Assembly (NCBI RefSeq): GCF_018375725.1
Contig: NZ_JAHACR010000032.1
Span: 1-24,016, forward strand
Source: Burkholderia sp.
GTDB taxonomy: Bacteria; Pseudomonadota; Gammaproteobacteria; Burkholderiales; Burkholderiaceae
Reading direction: 5' to 3'
Length of the DNA: 24,016 nt
In this document: piece by piece, positions 13,575-20,782 of the stretch
Layout: the number at the start of each line of letters is the position of its first letter
Position numbering within the stretch: position 1 is the first letter of the stretch
Program-made: the position numbers and the translations under genes
Notes under the pieces: model-generated
Database searches by the model: none
The model's input: only the letters and a program-made list of their open reading frames with translations
Told to the model about the DNA's origin: nothing

Positions 13575-14591
13575 ATGAACGTTTTCTACGACAAAGACGC
13601 CGATCTCTCCCTCATCAAGGGCAAGCAAGTCACGATCATCGGTTATGGCTCGCAAGGCCATGCACACGCGCTGAACCTGAAGGACAGCGGCGTGAACGTG
13701 ACGGTCGGTCTGCGCAAGGGCGGCGCGTCGTGGAGCAAGGCCGAGAATGCCGGCCTCGCGGTCAAGGAAGTCGCGGAAGCCGTGAAGGGCGCCGACATCG
13801 TGATGATGCTGCTGCCGGACGAGCAGATCGCCGACGTCTACGCGAAGGAAGTGCATCCGAACATCAAGCAGGGCGCGGCACTCGCATTCGCGCACGGCTT
13901 CAACGTCCACTACGGCCAGGTGATCCCGCGTGCCGACCTCGACGTGATCATGATCGCGCCGAAGGCGCCGGGCCACACCGTGCGCGGCACGTATTCGCAG
14001 GGCGGCGGCGTGCCGCACCTGATCGCGGTGGCGCAGGACAAGTCGGGCGCGGCGCGCGACATCGCGCTGTCGTACGCGGCGGCGAACGGCGGCGGCCGTG
14101 CCGGCATCATCGAGACCAACTTCCGCGAAGAGACCGAAACCGACCTGTTCGGTGAGCAGGCCGTCCTGTGCGGCGGCACGGTCGAACTGATCAAGGCCGG
14201 TTTCGAGACGCTGGTCGAAGCGGGCTACGCGCCGGAAATGGCGTACTTCGAGTGCCTGCACGAGCTGAAGCTGATCGTCGACCTGATCTACGAAGGCGGC
14301 ATCGCGAACATGAACTACTCGATCTCGAACAACGCCGAGTACGGCGAGTACGTGACCGGCCCGCGCGTCGTCACGGAAGAGACGAAGAAGGCGATGAAGC
14401 AGTGCCTGACCGACATCCAGACGGGCGAGTACGCGAAGAGCTTCATCCTCGAGAACAAGGCCGGCGCCCCGACGCTGCAGTCGCGCCGCCGCCTGACGGC
14501 CGAGCACCAGATCGAGCAGGTCGGTGCGAAGCTGCGTGCGATGATGCCGTGGATCGCGAAGAACAAGCTCGTCGACCAGACGAAGAACTAA
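13575..14591 (+). CDS. ilvC: Ketol-acid reductoisomerase (NADP+), class I
   Basis: Mg2+- and NADPH-dependent isomeroreductase converting acetolactate or acetohydroxybutyrate to the dihydroxy acids; second common step in valine and isoleucine synthesis. 338 residues, the short class I form. Visible: Rossmann motif 'GYGSQGHAHALNLKDSG' (23-39), 'MLLPDEQIADVY', 'APKAPGHTVRGTY', and the metal-binding helical domain with 'ETETDLFGEQAVLCGG' and 'EYGEYVTGPRV'. AAGGA lies 8 bases before the ATG. It closes the ilvIHC unit; a strong terminator starts 45 bp after the stop. Confidence 0.98.
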   Translation: MNVFYDKDADLSLIKGKQVTIIGYGSQGHAHALNLKDSGVNVTVGLRKGGASWSKAENAGLAVKEVAEAVKGADIVMMLLPDEQIADVYAKEVHPNIKQGAALAFAHGFNVHYGQVIPRADLDVIMIAPKAPGHTVRGTYSQGGGVPHLIAVAQDKSGAARDIALSYAAANGGGRAGIIETNFREETETDLFGEQAVLCGGTVELIKAGFETLVEAGYAPEMAYFECLHELKLIVDLIYEGGIANMNYSISNNAEYGEYVTGPRVVTEETKKAMKQCLTDIQTGEYAKSFILENKAGAPTLQSRRRLTAEHQIEQVGAKLRAMMPWIAKNKLVDQTKN

Positions 14592-14635
14592 GCGTCCCGC
14601 GCCTCGCCGGCCCTTCGAGTGGAGGGTCGGTATCA

Positions 14636-14675
14636 AAAAGCCGCCCGAAGGCAGCAGTGCCCCGGGCGGCTTTTG
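14636..14675 (+). terminator. Strong intrinsic terminator after ilvC
   Basis: AAAAGCCGCCCG (14636-14647) pairs fully with CGGGCGGCTTTT (14663-14674) around a 15-base loop, ending in a T-run. The flanking A-run makes it potentially bidirectional. It separates the ilv operon from psd. Confidence 0.88.
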
Positions 14676-14718
14676 CTATCCTACGGGCTTTGCAATTCAC
14701 AGAACACAGAACGAATCC

Positions 14719-15363
14719 ATGAACTATCCTCATCCGATCATCGCGCGCGAAGGCTGGCCGTTCATCGCGATTGCAGCCGTCGTCGCGCTGTTGATCCATG
14801 CAGTCGGGGGCTTCGGCTTCGCGTGGCCGTTCTGGCTGCTGCTCGTTTTCGTCGTCCAGTTCTTCCGCGATCCGCAGCGCCCGATCCCGTCGCAGGCGAA
14901 TGCGGTGCTGTGTCCGGCCGACGGCCGGATCGTCGCGGTCGAAACCGCGCAGGATCCGTACGCGAACCGCGAAGCGCTGAAGATCAGCGTGTTCATGAAC
15001 GTGTTCAACGTTCACTCGCAGCGCTCGCCAGTCGATGGTGCGGTAACCAAAGTCGAATATTTCCCGGGCGCGTTCCTGAACGCGGCGATCGACAAGGCGT
15101 CGACCGAGAACGAGCGCAATGCCGTGGTGATCCAGACCACGAGCGGCAAGACCGTCACCGCGGTGCAGATCGCCGGCCTCGTCGCACGCCGCATCCTCTG
15201 CTACGTGCGCGCCGGTGAACCGCTGTCGCGCGGCCAGCGCTACGGCTTCATCCGCTTCGGTTCGCGCGTCGACGTGTACCTGCCGCTCGGCAGCCGCGCG
15301 AAGGTGTCGATCGGCGAGAAGGTCTACGCATCGTCGACGATCCTCGCCGAGCTGGAACAGTAA
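14719..15363 (+). CDS. psd: Phosphatidylserine decarboxylase (short PSD-A type), proenzyme
   Basis: Decarboxylates phosphatidylserine to phosphatidylethanolamine at the inner membrane. 214 residues, the short form common in many betaproteobacteria rather than the roughly 320-residue E. coli type. The N-terminal hydrophobic region (14-48) is a membrane anchor. The catalytic core includes 'CPADGRIVAV' (65-74) and 'FMNVFNVHSQRSPVDG' (92-107). Self-cleavage at Gly181-Ser182 in 'IRFGSRVDVYLP' is expected to create the pyruvoyl group and the alpha and beta chains. The gene starts 44 bp after the ilvC terminator hairpin. A TGCTATCCT extended -10-like sequence at 14674-14682 could be its promoter. 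pssA follows 15 bp after the stop. Confidence 0.96.
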   Translation: MNYPHPIIAREGWPFIAIAAVVALLIHAVGGFGFAWPFWLLLVFVVQFFRDPQRPIPSQANAVLCPADGRIVAVETAQDPYANREALKISVFMNVFNVHSQRSPVDGAVTKVEYFPGAFLNAAIDKASTENERNAVVIQTTSGKTVTAVQIAGLVARRILCYVRAGEPLSRGQRYGFIRFGSRVDVYLPLGSRAKVSIGEKVYASSTILAELEQ

Positions 15364-15378
15364 GCGGGAACGCGCATC

Positions 15379-16251
15379 ATGGCCGCATTCAAACCGCGCC
15401 GGCCGCGCAACGGCAACACCCAGTTGCCGCGGCCGTTTCGCCGCAACAAATCGGTCGCGCCGGATCCGACGCCGATCGAGAGCCGCCGCGCCGCACGCCA
15501 GCAGTTCCTGAGAACGCGCGGCATCTACCTGCTGCCGAACGCCTTCACGACCGCCGCGCTGTTCTGCGGGTTCTTCGCGGTGGTGCAGGCGATGAACGTG
15601 CGCTTCGAGATCGCCGCGATCGCGATCTTTGCCGCGATGGTGCTCGACGGGATGGACGGGCGCGTCGCGCGCATGACGCACACGCAAAGCGCATTCGGCG
15701 AGCAGTTCGACAGCCTGTCCGACATGGTGTCGTTCGGCGTCGCGCCGGCACTCGTGATGTACGAGTGGGTGCTGAAGGATCTCGGCCGCTGGGGCTGGCT
15801 CGCTGCGTTCGTGTACTGTTCGGGCGCCGCGCTGCGTCTCGCGCGCTTCAACACGAACATCGGCGTCGTCGACAAGCGCTTCTTCCAGGGTTTGCCGAGC
15901 CCGGCCGCGGCCGCGCTGATCGCCGGCTTCGTCTGGCTCGCGACCGACAACCGGGTGCCGATGAAGCTCGGCTGGCTGCCGTGGGTCGCATTTGCGCTGA
16001 CCATCTATGCCGGCGTGACGATGGTGTCGAACGCACCGTTCTACAGCGGCAAGGCGCTCGATGTGCGTCACCGCGTGCCATTCGCGGCGACCCTGCTGAT
16101 CGTCGTGGCGTTCGTGCTCGTGTCGTCCGATCCGCCGCTGATGCTGTTCTGCCTGTTCGTGCTGTACGGCCTGTCCGGCTATGTGTTCTGGGCCTATATG
16201 GCGGTGCGGGGGCGCGCGAATCCGGCGCGCTCGTCGCAGCGCGAGCATTGA
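15379..16251 (+). CDS. pssA: CDP-diacylglycerol-serine O-phosphatidyltransferase
   Basis: Membrane enzyme joining CDP-diacylglycerol and L-serine to give phosphatidylserine, the substrate of the upstream-encoded Psd. 290 residues. The CDP-alcohol phosphatidyltransferase signature is intact: D90-x2-D93-G-x2-A-R98-x8-G107-x3-D111-x3-D115. Around it are several hydrophobic helices. The first 45 residues are basic and rich in Arg and Pro, probably a cytoplasmic tail. It is the integral-membrane type, not the E. coli phospholipase D-like PssA. The 15-bp gap suggests co-transcription with psd, so both steps of phosphatidylethanolamine synthesis are made together. Confidence 0.96.
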   Translation: MAAFKPRRPRNGNTQLPRPFRRNKSVAPDPTPIESRRAARQQFLRTRGIYLLPNAFTTAALFCGFFAVVQAMNVRFEIAAIAIFAAMVLDGMDGRVARMTHTQSAFGEQFDSLSDMVSFGVAPALVMYEWVLKDLGRWGWLAAFVYCSGAALRLARFNTNIGVVDKRFFQGLPSPAAAALIAGFVWLATDNRVPMKLGWLPWVAFALTIYAGVTMVSNAPFYSGKALDVRHRVPFAATLLIVVAFVLVSSDPPLMLFCLFVLYGLSGYVFWAYMAVRGRANPARSSQREH

Positions 16252-16273
16252 CGCATCGATTGGATGCATGTCG

Positions 16274-16301
16274 AAACGGCGGCCTTCAGGCCGCCGTTTT
16301 C
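16274..16301 (+). terminator. Intrinsic terminator after pssA
   Basis: AAACGGCGGCC-TTCA-GGCCGCCGTTT is a perfect 11-bp stem with a 4-base loop and T-run, 22 bases after the pssA stop. It isolates psd-pssA from the leuA promoter. Confidence 0.9.
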
Positions 16302-16338
16302 ATTTGTCCCTTTTGCGTGGAATCGGGGCGCACGCCGA

Positions 16339-16367
16339 TTGCACGTGCCGCGGATTGCCGCTATAGT
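16339..16367 (+). promoter_or_regulatory. leuA promoter
   Basis: TTGCAC (16339-16344), 17-bp spacer, TATAGT (16362-16367). The transcript should begin about 6-8 bases after the -10, at or next to G16373/A16375. A16375 is the first base of the leader-peptide ATG. Confidence 0.65.
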
Positions 16368-16374
16368 CTTTCGC

Positions 16375-16455
16375 ATGACTGCATTTCCCCGCCTCTCCCT
16401 TCTTCTAGCCGGTGCGCCGCTACGCGCGCTAGCACTAGCGCGCCTGCCGCGCTGA
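16375..16455 (+). CDS. Leucine-rich leader peptide of leuA (26 residues)
   Basis: Short ORF between the leuA promoter and leuA. Eight of 26 codons are Leu (codons 7, 9, 10, 11, 16, 19, 21, 24), including three in a row, and four use CTA (16405, 16420, 16429, 16435), a codon hardly used in the neighbouring genes. No Shine-Dalgarno sequence precedes the ATG, and the predicted transcript start coincides with it, so translation from a leaderless mRNA is likely. Slow decoding of rare Leu codons when charged tRNA-Leu is low would stall the ribosome on the overlapping hairpins. The role parallels enteric leuL, but the sequence is unrelated. Too short to be a functional enzyme; the peptide itself may have no separate job. 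Confidence 0.75.
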   Translation: MTAFPRLSLLLAGAPLRALALARLPR

Positions 16456-16464
16456 CCGTTTTCG
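16411..16464 (+). promoter_or_regulatory. leuA attenuator: mutually exclusive hairpins
   Basis: Hairpin A is GCGCGCTAG-CA-CTAGCGCGC (16424-16443), a 9-base-arm inverted repeat inside the leader ORF. Hairpin B is AGCGCG-CCTGC-CGCGCT (16437-16453), followed by GACCG and TTTT (16459-16462), a modest intrinsic-terminator shape. Both use AGCGCG at 16437-16442, so they cannot coexist. GGTGCGC (16411-16417) can also pair with GCGCGCC (16438-16444) through one G-U pair. Ribosome stalling at the upstream Leu codons would choose between them. No folding energies were computed. Confidence 0.5.
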
Positions 16465-16558
16465 CCCTCCGTCAAGCCTCGTCTGTTGTTGAGCGTCGCC
16501 AGCGGTGGCGCGAATCCATCTCGTTGTACCCCCCGAACAAAGAGCTTTGGAGCCCCAC

Positions 16559-18103
16559 ATGACAGACAAGCTGATCATTTTCGATACGACGTTGCGTGAT
16601 GGTGAACAGTCGCCCGGCGCATCGATGACGAAGGAAGAGAAAATCCGCATCGCGAAGCATCTGGAGCGGATGAAGGTCGATGTGATCGAGGCGGGTTTCG
16701 CCGCCAGCTCGAACGGCGACTTCGACGCGATCCATACGATCGCGGGGCTCGTGAAGGACAGCACGATCTGCTCGCTGGCGCGCGCGAACGACAAGGATAT
16801 CCAGCGTGCAGCGGATGCTCTGAAGCCGGCGAACAGCTTCCGGATCCACACGTTTATCGCGACGTCGCCGCTGCACATGGAGAAGAAGCTGCGCATGACG
16901 CCGGATCAGGTGTTCGAGCAGGCGCGTCTCGCGGTGCGTTTTGCGCGCAAGTTTACCGACAACGTCGAGTTCTCGCCGGAAGACGGCAGCCGCTCGGACA
17001 TGGATTTCCTCTGCCGCGTGCTCGAGGCCGTGATCGCGGAAGGGGCGACGACGATCAATATCGCCGACACGGTCGGCTACGGTGTGCCGGAACTGTACGG
17101 CAACCTCGTGAAGACGCTGCGCGAGCGCATCCCGAACTCCGACAAGGCGATCTTCTCGGTGCACTGCCATAACGACCTCGGCATGGCGGTCGCGAACTCG
17201 CTCGCCGGCGTGAAGATCGGCGGTGCGCGCCAGGTCGAATGCACGATCAACGGTCTCGGCGAGCGCGCGGGCAACACGTCGCTCGAGGAGATCGTGATGG
17301 CGGTGAAGACCCGCAAGGATTACTTCGGTCTCGATGTCGGCATCGACACGACACAGATCGTGCCGACGTCGAAGCTCGTGTCGCAGATCACCGGCTTCGT
17401 CGTGCAGCCGAACAAGGCGGTCGTCGGCGCGAACGCATTCGCGCATGCGTCGGGCATCCACCAGGACGGTGTGCTGAAGGCGCGCGACACCTACGAGATC
17501 ATGCGTGCGGAAGACGTGGGCTGGACCGCGAACAAGATCGTGCTCGGCAAGCTGTCGGGTCGTAATGCGTTCAAGCAGCGCCTGCAGGAGCTCGGCGTCG
17601 CGCTGGACAGCGAAGCGGAACTGAACGCCGCGTTCATGCGCTTCAAGGATCTGGCCGACCGCAAGGCCGAGATTTTCGACGAGGACATCATCGCGATCGT
17701 GTCCGAGGAGTCCGCGTTCGCGCAGGATCAGGAGCATTACAAGTTCGTGTCGCTGTCGCAGCACTCGGAAACGGGCGAGCAGCCGCAGGCGAAGGTCGTG
17801 TTCGCGGTCGACAGCAAGGAAGTGAAAGGCGAGGCGCGCGGCAACGGGCCGGTCGACGCGACGTTCAATGCGATCGAGAGCGAAGTCGGCAGCGGTGCCG
17901 AACTGCTGCTTTATTCGGTGAACGCCATCACGACCGGCACGCAGGCGCAGGGCGAAGTGACGGTGCGTCTGTCGAAGAGCGGGCGGATCGTCAACGGTGT
18001 CGGCACCGATCCGGACATCGTCGCGGCATCCGCGAAGGCGTATATCTCGGCGCTGAACAAGCTGCACTCGAAGGACGACAAGCTCAATCCGCAGCGTTCC
18101 TGA
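16559..18103 (+). CDS. leuA: 2-isopropylmalate synthase
   Basis: First committed step of leucine synthesis: acetyl-CoA plus 2-ketoisovalerate to 2-isopropylmalate. 514 residues, the usual bacterial length. Visible: 'FDTTLRDGEQSPGASMTKEE' at the N terminus (catalytic Arg12, metal ligand Asp9), 'HCHNDLGMAVANS' (about 202) with metal-binding His, and 'TINGLGERAGNTSLEEI'. The C-terminal LeuA dimerisation and allosteric domain (about 390-505) is complete, so leucine feedback inhibition is expected. ATG 16559 is preceded by GGAG at 6 bases. A GTG at 16505 would add 18 unconserved residues and is rejected. Likely controlled by the upstream leader peptide. It stands alone; leuB/C/D are not in this window. 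Confidence 0.97.
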   Translation: MTDKLIIFDTTLRDGEQSPGASMTKEEKIRIAKHLERMKVDVIEAGFAASSNGDFDAIHTIAGLVKDSTICSLARANDKDIQRAADALKPANSFRIHTFIATSPLHMEKKLRMTPDQVFEQARLAVRFARKFTDNVEFSPEDGSRSDMDFLCRVLEAVIAEGATTINIADTVGYGVPELYGNLVKTLRERIPNSDKAIFSVHCHNDLGMAVANSLAGVKIGGARQVECTINGLGERAGNTSLEEIVMAVKTRKDYFGLDVGIDTTQIVPTSKLVSQITGFVVQPNKAVVGANAFAHASGIHQDGVLKARDTYEIMRAEDVGWTANKIVLGKLSGRNAFKQRLQELGVALDSEAELNAAFMRFKDLADRKAEIFDEDIIAIVSEESAFAQDQEHYKFVSLSQHSETGEQPQAKVVFAVDSKEVKGEARGNGPVDATFNAIESEVGSGAELLLYSVNAITTGTQAQGEVTVRLSKSGRIVNGVGTDPDIVAASAKAYISALNKLHSKDDKLNPQRS

Positions 18104-18126
18104 GCGCATTGCGCGTTCGATGCAAC

Positions 18127-18161
18127 ACGCCCCGTGCGGCCTTGCGCCGCCGGGGCGTTTT
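18127..18161 (+). terminator. Intrinsic terminator after leuA
   Basis: ACGCCCCG (18127-18134) plus GCGGC (18136-18140) pair with GCCGC plus CGGGGCGT (18146-18158), one bulged base, loop CTTGC, then TTTT. It sits 23 bases after the leuA stop, in the convergent gap with the SulP gene. Confidence 0.87.
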
Positions 18162-18171
18162 CATGTCACGT

Positions 18172-19710
18172 TCATTCCGCGGTGCGCGCACCGAATTGCC
18201 AGCTTCGCGCAGCAGGGCGTGGTCGGCGGAAATCGACTGCGATCCCGCGGCGAGATGCATCCGCGATAAACCCTTCGAGCAGTTCGAGCACATCGTGATC
18301 GATGTAGTCGGCGCGCGTCGCGTCGATGATCACCACCGCGCGGTCCGGGATGTGCCGCAGGTGATGCTTGACCTGCACCTTGCCGAGAAACGACACATCC
18401 TTGCGGAACGACAGCAGGTAATGATCGTCGTGCTGCGCGAGCGTGACCGGGCTCTTCAGGTTCGCGACAGCGACGACGAGGACGCTGCACGCGAGGCCGA
18501 GCGCGATGCCGAACAGCAGGTCGACGGCGAGGACGCCGGCGATTGTCGCGACGAACGGCGCGAACGCGGCCGGACCTTGCCGGGCGACCGAGCGGAACAA
18601 GGCGGGCTTGGCGAGCTTGACGCCGGTATGGATCAGGATCGCGGCGAGGCTCGCGAGCGGGATCAGGTTGATGAGTCCGGTCAGCGCGAACACGCTGACG
18701 AGCAGCAGCGCGCCATGCACGATCGCGGACAGGCGGCTTTGCGCGCCTGCGTTGACGTTGACGGAGCTTCGCACGATGACCGATGTGATCGGCAGGCCGC
18801 CGACGACGCCCGCGACGAGATTGCCGACGCCTTGCGCCTTCAGTTCGCGGTCAGCTTGCACCGGTTGCCGTTTCGGGTCGATCTGCTCGACCGCTTCCAG
18901 GCTCAGCAGCGTTTCGAGGCTTGCGACGACCGCCAGCGTGATCGCGACGCGCCAGATATCCGGATTGAAGAGCTGAGAGAAGTTCGGCCCCAGTTCCGCG
19001 TGCTTGAGCGATGCGGCGAGCGCGGCGAACGATCCCAGTTCGGGCAACGCGACCCGATGCGCGGCGCCGGGTGCGATCGAAGGGGCAAGCGCGTTGAGTG
19101 CCAGCGTGACGCCGATGCCGAGCACGACGACCGCAAGCGGCGCCGGCACCGCGCGCACGAGTGCGAAACGGCGCAGCGTCTGCGTGTCCCAGCCGACGAG
19201 CAGCGCGAGCGACGCGACCGCGATCGCCGCGGACACCCATGCGGCGGGCAGGCCCGGCAGTACCGCAAACGGTTGCGCGGCGGCGCCGCCGATGCCGAGT
19301 GCAAACGGAATCTGCTTGGCGATCAGCAGCAGGCCGATCGCGGCCAGCATGCCCTTGATGACGGGCGACGGCACATACGCGGCGAAGCGCCCGGCGCGCA
19401 ACATGCCGAAGGCGAATTGCAGGACGCCGGACAGCAGCACAGCGAGCAGGAACGCGGAGAAGCTGCCGAGCTGGGCGATGCCTTCGACGACGATCACGAC
19501 GAGCCCGGCTGCCGGTCCGCTGACGGACAGCGACGAGCCGCTCAGGAGCGCGACGACGAGGCCGCCGACGATGCCCGAAACGAGCCCGGCGAACGGCTCG
19601 ACACCGGATGCATTGGCGATGCCGAGACATAGCGGCAGCGCGACGAGGAAGACGACGGTGCCGGCGACGATATCGCGCGGCAGCGACGAGAAACGGTTGT
19701 TCAGGTTCAT
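18172..19710 (-). CDS. SulP family anion transporter with C-terminal STAS domain
   Basis: Inner-membrane anion:Na+/H+ transporter of the SLC26/SulP family, 512 residues. The N-terminal part opens 'DIVAGTVVFLVALPLCLGIA', typical of SulP, with about 10-12 hydrophobic segments to residue 415. The 'SGSSLSVSGPAAGLVVIVV' stretch corresponds to the substrate-site region. A cytoplasmic STAS domain closes it ('RAVVIIDATRADYIDHDVLE' onward). The family moves sulfate, bicarbonate or dicarboxylates. The gene lies 39 bp after a beta carbonic anhydrase gene on the same strand. SulP and carbonic anhydrase are also found fused in other bacteria, which favours bicarbonate as substrate; this is inference. Confidence 0.93.
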   Translation of the reverse strand: MNLNNRFSSLPRDIVAGTVVFLVALPLCLGIANASGVEPFAGLVSGIVGGLVVALLSGSSLSVSGPAAGLVVIVVEGIAQLGSFSAFLLAVLLSGVLQFAFGMLRAGRFAAYVPSPVIKGMLAAIGLLLIAKQIPFALGIGGAAAQPFAVLPGLPAAWVSAAIAVASLALLVGWDTQTLRRFALVRAVPAPLAVVVLGIGVTLALNALAPSIAPGAAHRVALPELGSFAALAASLKHAELGPNFSQLFNPDIWRVAITLAVVASLETLLSLEAVEQIDPKRQPVQADRELKAQGVGNLVAGVVGGLPITSVIVRSSVNVNAGAQSRLSAIVHGALLLVSVFALTGLINLIPLASLAAILIHTGVKLAKPALFRSVARQGPAAFAPFVATIAGVLAVDLLFGIALGLACSVLVVAVANLKSPVTLAQHDDHYLLSFRKDVSFLGKVQVKHHLRHIPDRAVVIIDATRADYIDHDVLELLEGFIADASRRGIAVDFRRPRPAARSWQFGARTAE

Positions 19711-19749
19711 GGTCGGGAAGATTCCGGAAGTGTGGCGGGCGGGGCGCGT

Positions 19750-20400
19750 TCAGGCGAACGCCGCGTCGGCTACGTCGGCTGTGGTGCGGGTGGGCGACGC
19801 GTCGGGCGGCATATTCGGGTAGCCCGACGTCAGTTCCTCGAGGCGGCCGTCGGCGAGCGAAAAAATCCAGCCGTGCACGAGCGGCGGCCGTTCGCGGTCG
19901 CGCACGATCGGTGACGCGCGCAGCAGGCGCACCTGTTCGAGCACGTTCAGCTCGGCGAGGCGATCGGCGGCTTCCGCGTCGGGCAAGCCGTCGAGCGCGT
20001 CGCGATGGCGTCGGGCGAGCGCGCACAGCGGCGCGATGCGGCGGTTGACGTGCGGCAGATCGGGCGAGGGCGGCAGCAGCGATGCGCGCACGCCGCCGCA
20101 TCCGTAATGCCCGCAGACGATCACGTGATCGACCTTCAGCACGCGTACCGCGTACTCGAGGACGCTGGCGCCGTTGTCGTCGGCGGGATCGAACAGGTTC
20201 GCGATGTTGCGATGAACGAACAGATCGCCGGGCGCACAATGCGTGATGGTCTCGGCGGGCACGCGGCTGTCCGCGCAGCCGATCCACAGCACGCGCGGGT
20301 TCTGGCCGCGTGCGAGCGCATCAAAGAAACCGGGTGAACGTTCGCGGGTTTCGCGGGCCCATGCGATGTTCGCGACTAGCATGCTCTTGGGTCTGTTCAT
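19750..20400 (-). CDS. can: Beta-class carbonic anhydrase
   Basis: Interconverts CO2 and bicarbonate in the cytoplasm. 216 residues, like E. coli Can. Zinc ligands and catalytic dyad are all visible: Cys42-x-Asp44-x-Arg46 in 'GCADSRVPAE' and His98-x2-Cys101 in 'CGHYGCGGV'. 'PGDLFVHRNIANL' (57-69) is the conserved core. The C-terminal 20 residues are an extra Thr/Ala-rich tail. It is the first gene of a pair with a SulP transporter, suggesting joint handling of bicarbonate, for carboxylation reactions or pH balance. AGGA lies 7 bases before the ATG. It is transcribed away from an AT-richer intergenic region. Confidence 0.95.
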   Translation of the reverse strand: MNRPKSMLVANIAWARETRERSPGFFDALARGQNPRVLWIGCADSRVPAETITHCAPGDLFVHRNIANLFDPADDNGASVLEYAVRVLKVDHVIVCGHYGCGGVRASLLPPSPDLPHVNRRIAPLCALARRHRDALDGLPDAEAADRLAELNVLEQVRLLRASPIVRDRERPPLVHGWIFSLADGRLEELTSGYPNMPPDASPTRTTADVADAAFA

Positions 20401-20641
20401 GAGGATTCCTTTGTGATTGACGCAAATGAATATCCGGAAAAATCGATGAAATCCGTTTCTTTCTGAATTGAAAGCTTGAGTGATATTAGGGGGTTGAATT
20501 GAACGGAAGCTCGGGGCGAAACATTTTGTTTCAAATTAATTCGAGATGGTGCATTGCCTGCACCAGTGTGGCGCACCCAATAGTGAGGGTGTGGCGAATA
20601 GTCGCATGACCAGGCGTGGCGGGGCATTCGTAAATCCGGTA

Positions 20642-20670
20642 GCAATCTTTTTCCATTCGGAAAAGATTGC
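20642..20670. repeat. Stem-loop in the can-lipoprotein spacer
   Basis: GCAATCTTTTTCC (20642-20654) pairs with GGAAAAGATTGC (20659-20670) around loop ATTC with one bulged T. On the plus strand CTTTGCGTTT follows, a poor T-run. It could be an end of a small transcript or a second, weaker terminator. Confidence 0.4.
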
Positions 20671-20700
20671 CTTTGCGTTTAATGGTAAACAATTTATTCC

Positions 20701-20746
20701 GGTAAAAATGAAAGGCCATTTACGCGTCGATGCGTAAATGGCCTTT
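20701..20746 (-). terminator. Strong terminator of the lipoprotein gene
   Basis: AAAGGCCATTTACGC (20711-20725) and GCGTAAATGGCCTTT (20732-20746) form a perfect 15-bp stem with a 6-base loop. Read on the minus strand it is followed by CATTTTTACC, placing the T-run on the side needed to end the lipoprotein transcript, 36 bases after its stop. Confidence 0.82.
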
Positions 20747-20782
20747 GTAAAAATGCGCGTGGTTCGTGCCGCTGTTTGGCAA

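Larger units (their letters stand above)
20401..20782. other. AT-richer intergenic region with several inverted repeats
   Basis: A 382-bp spacer clearly poorer in G+C than its surroundings. Contents: a possible carbonic anhydrase -10 on the minus strand (TAATAT, 20488-20483); a perfect 19-bp inverted repeat TGGTGCA-TTGCC-TGCACCA (20547-20565); a hairpin at 20642-20670; and the strong terminator at 20701-20746. Two open frames of about 60 codons run through it in opposite directions, but both overlap the hairpins and have no recognisable relatives, so I do not call genes. It may hold a small RNA or remnants of a lost gene. Confidence 0.5.

Noticed and set aside
16497..16510. CGCCA-GCGG-TGGCG hairpin just upstream of leuA as the attenuator terminator
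   Set aside because: Only a 5-bp stem and no following T-run; the hairpin at 16437-16453 with TTTT after it is the better candidate.
16505..16558. Upstream GTG start for leuA
   Set aside because: The added 18 residues are not conserved, GGAG sits correctly before ATG 16559, and the family N terminus begins there.
20531..20737. Two small ORFs of about 60 codons on opposite strands
   Set aside because: Both run through the palindromes and terminator, lack a Shine-Dalgarno sequence and show no recognisable motif; the region is better read as non-coding.
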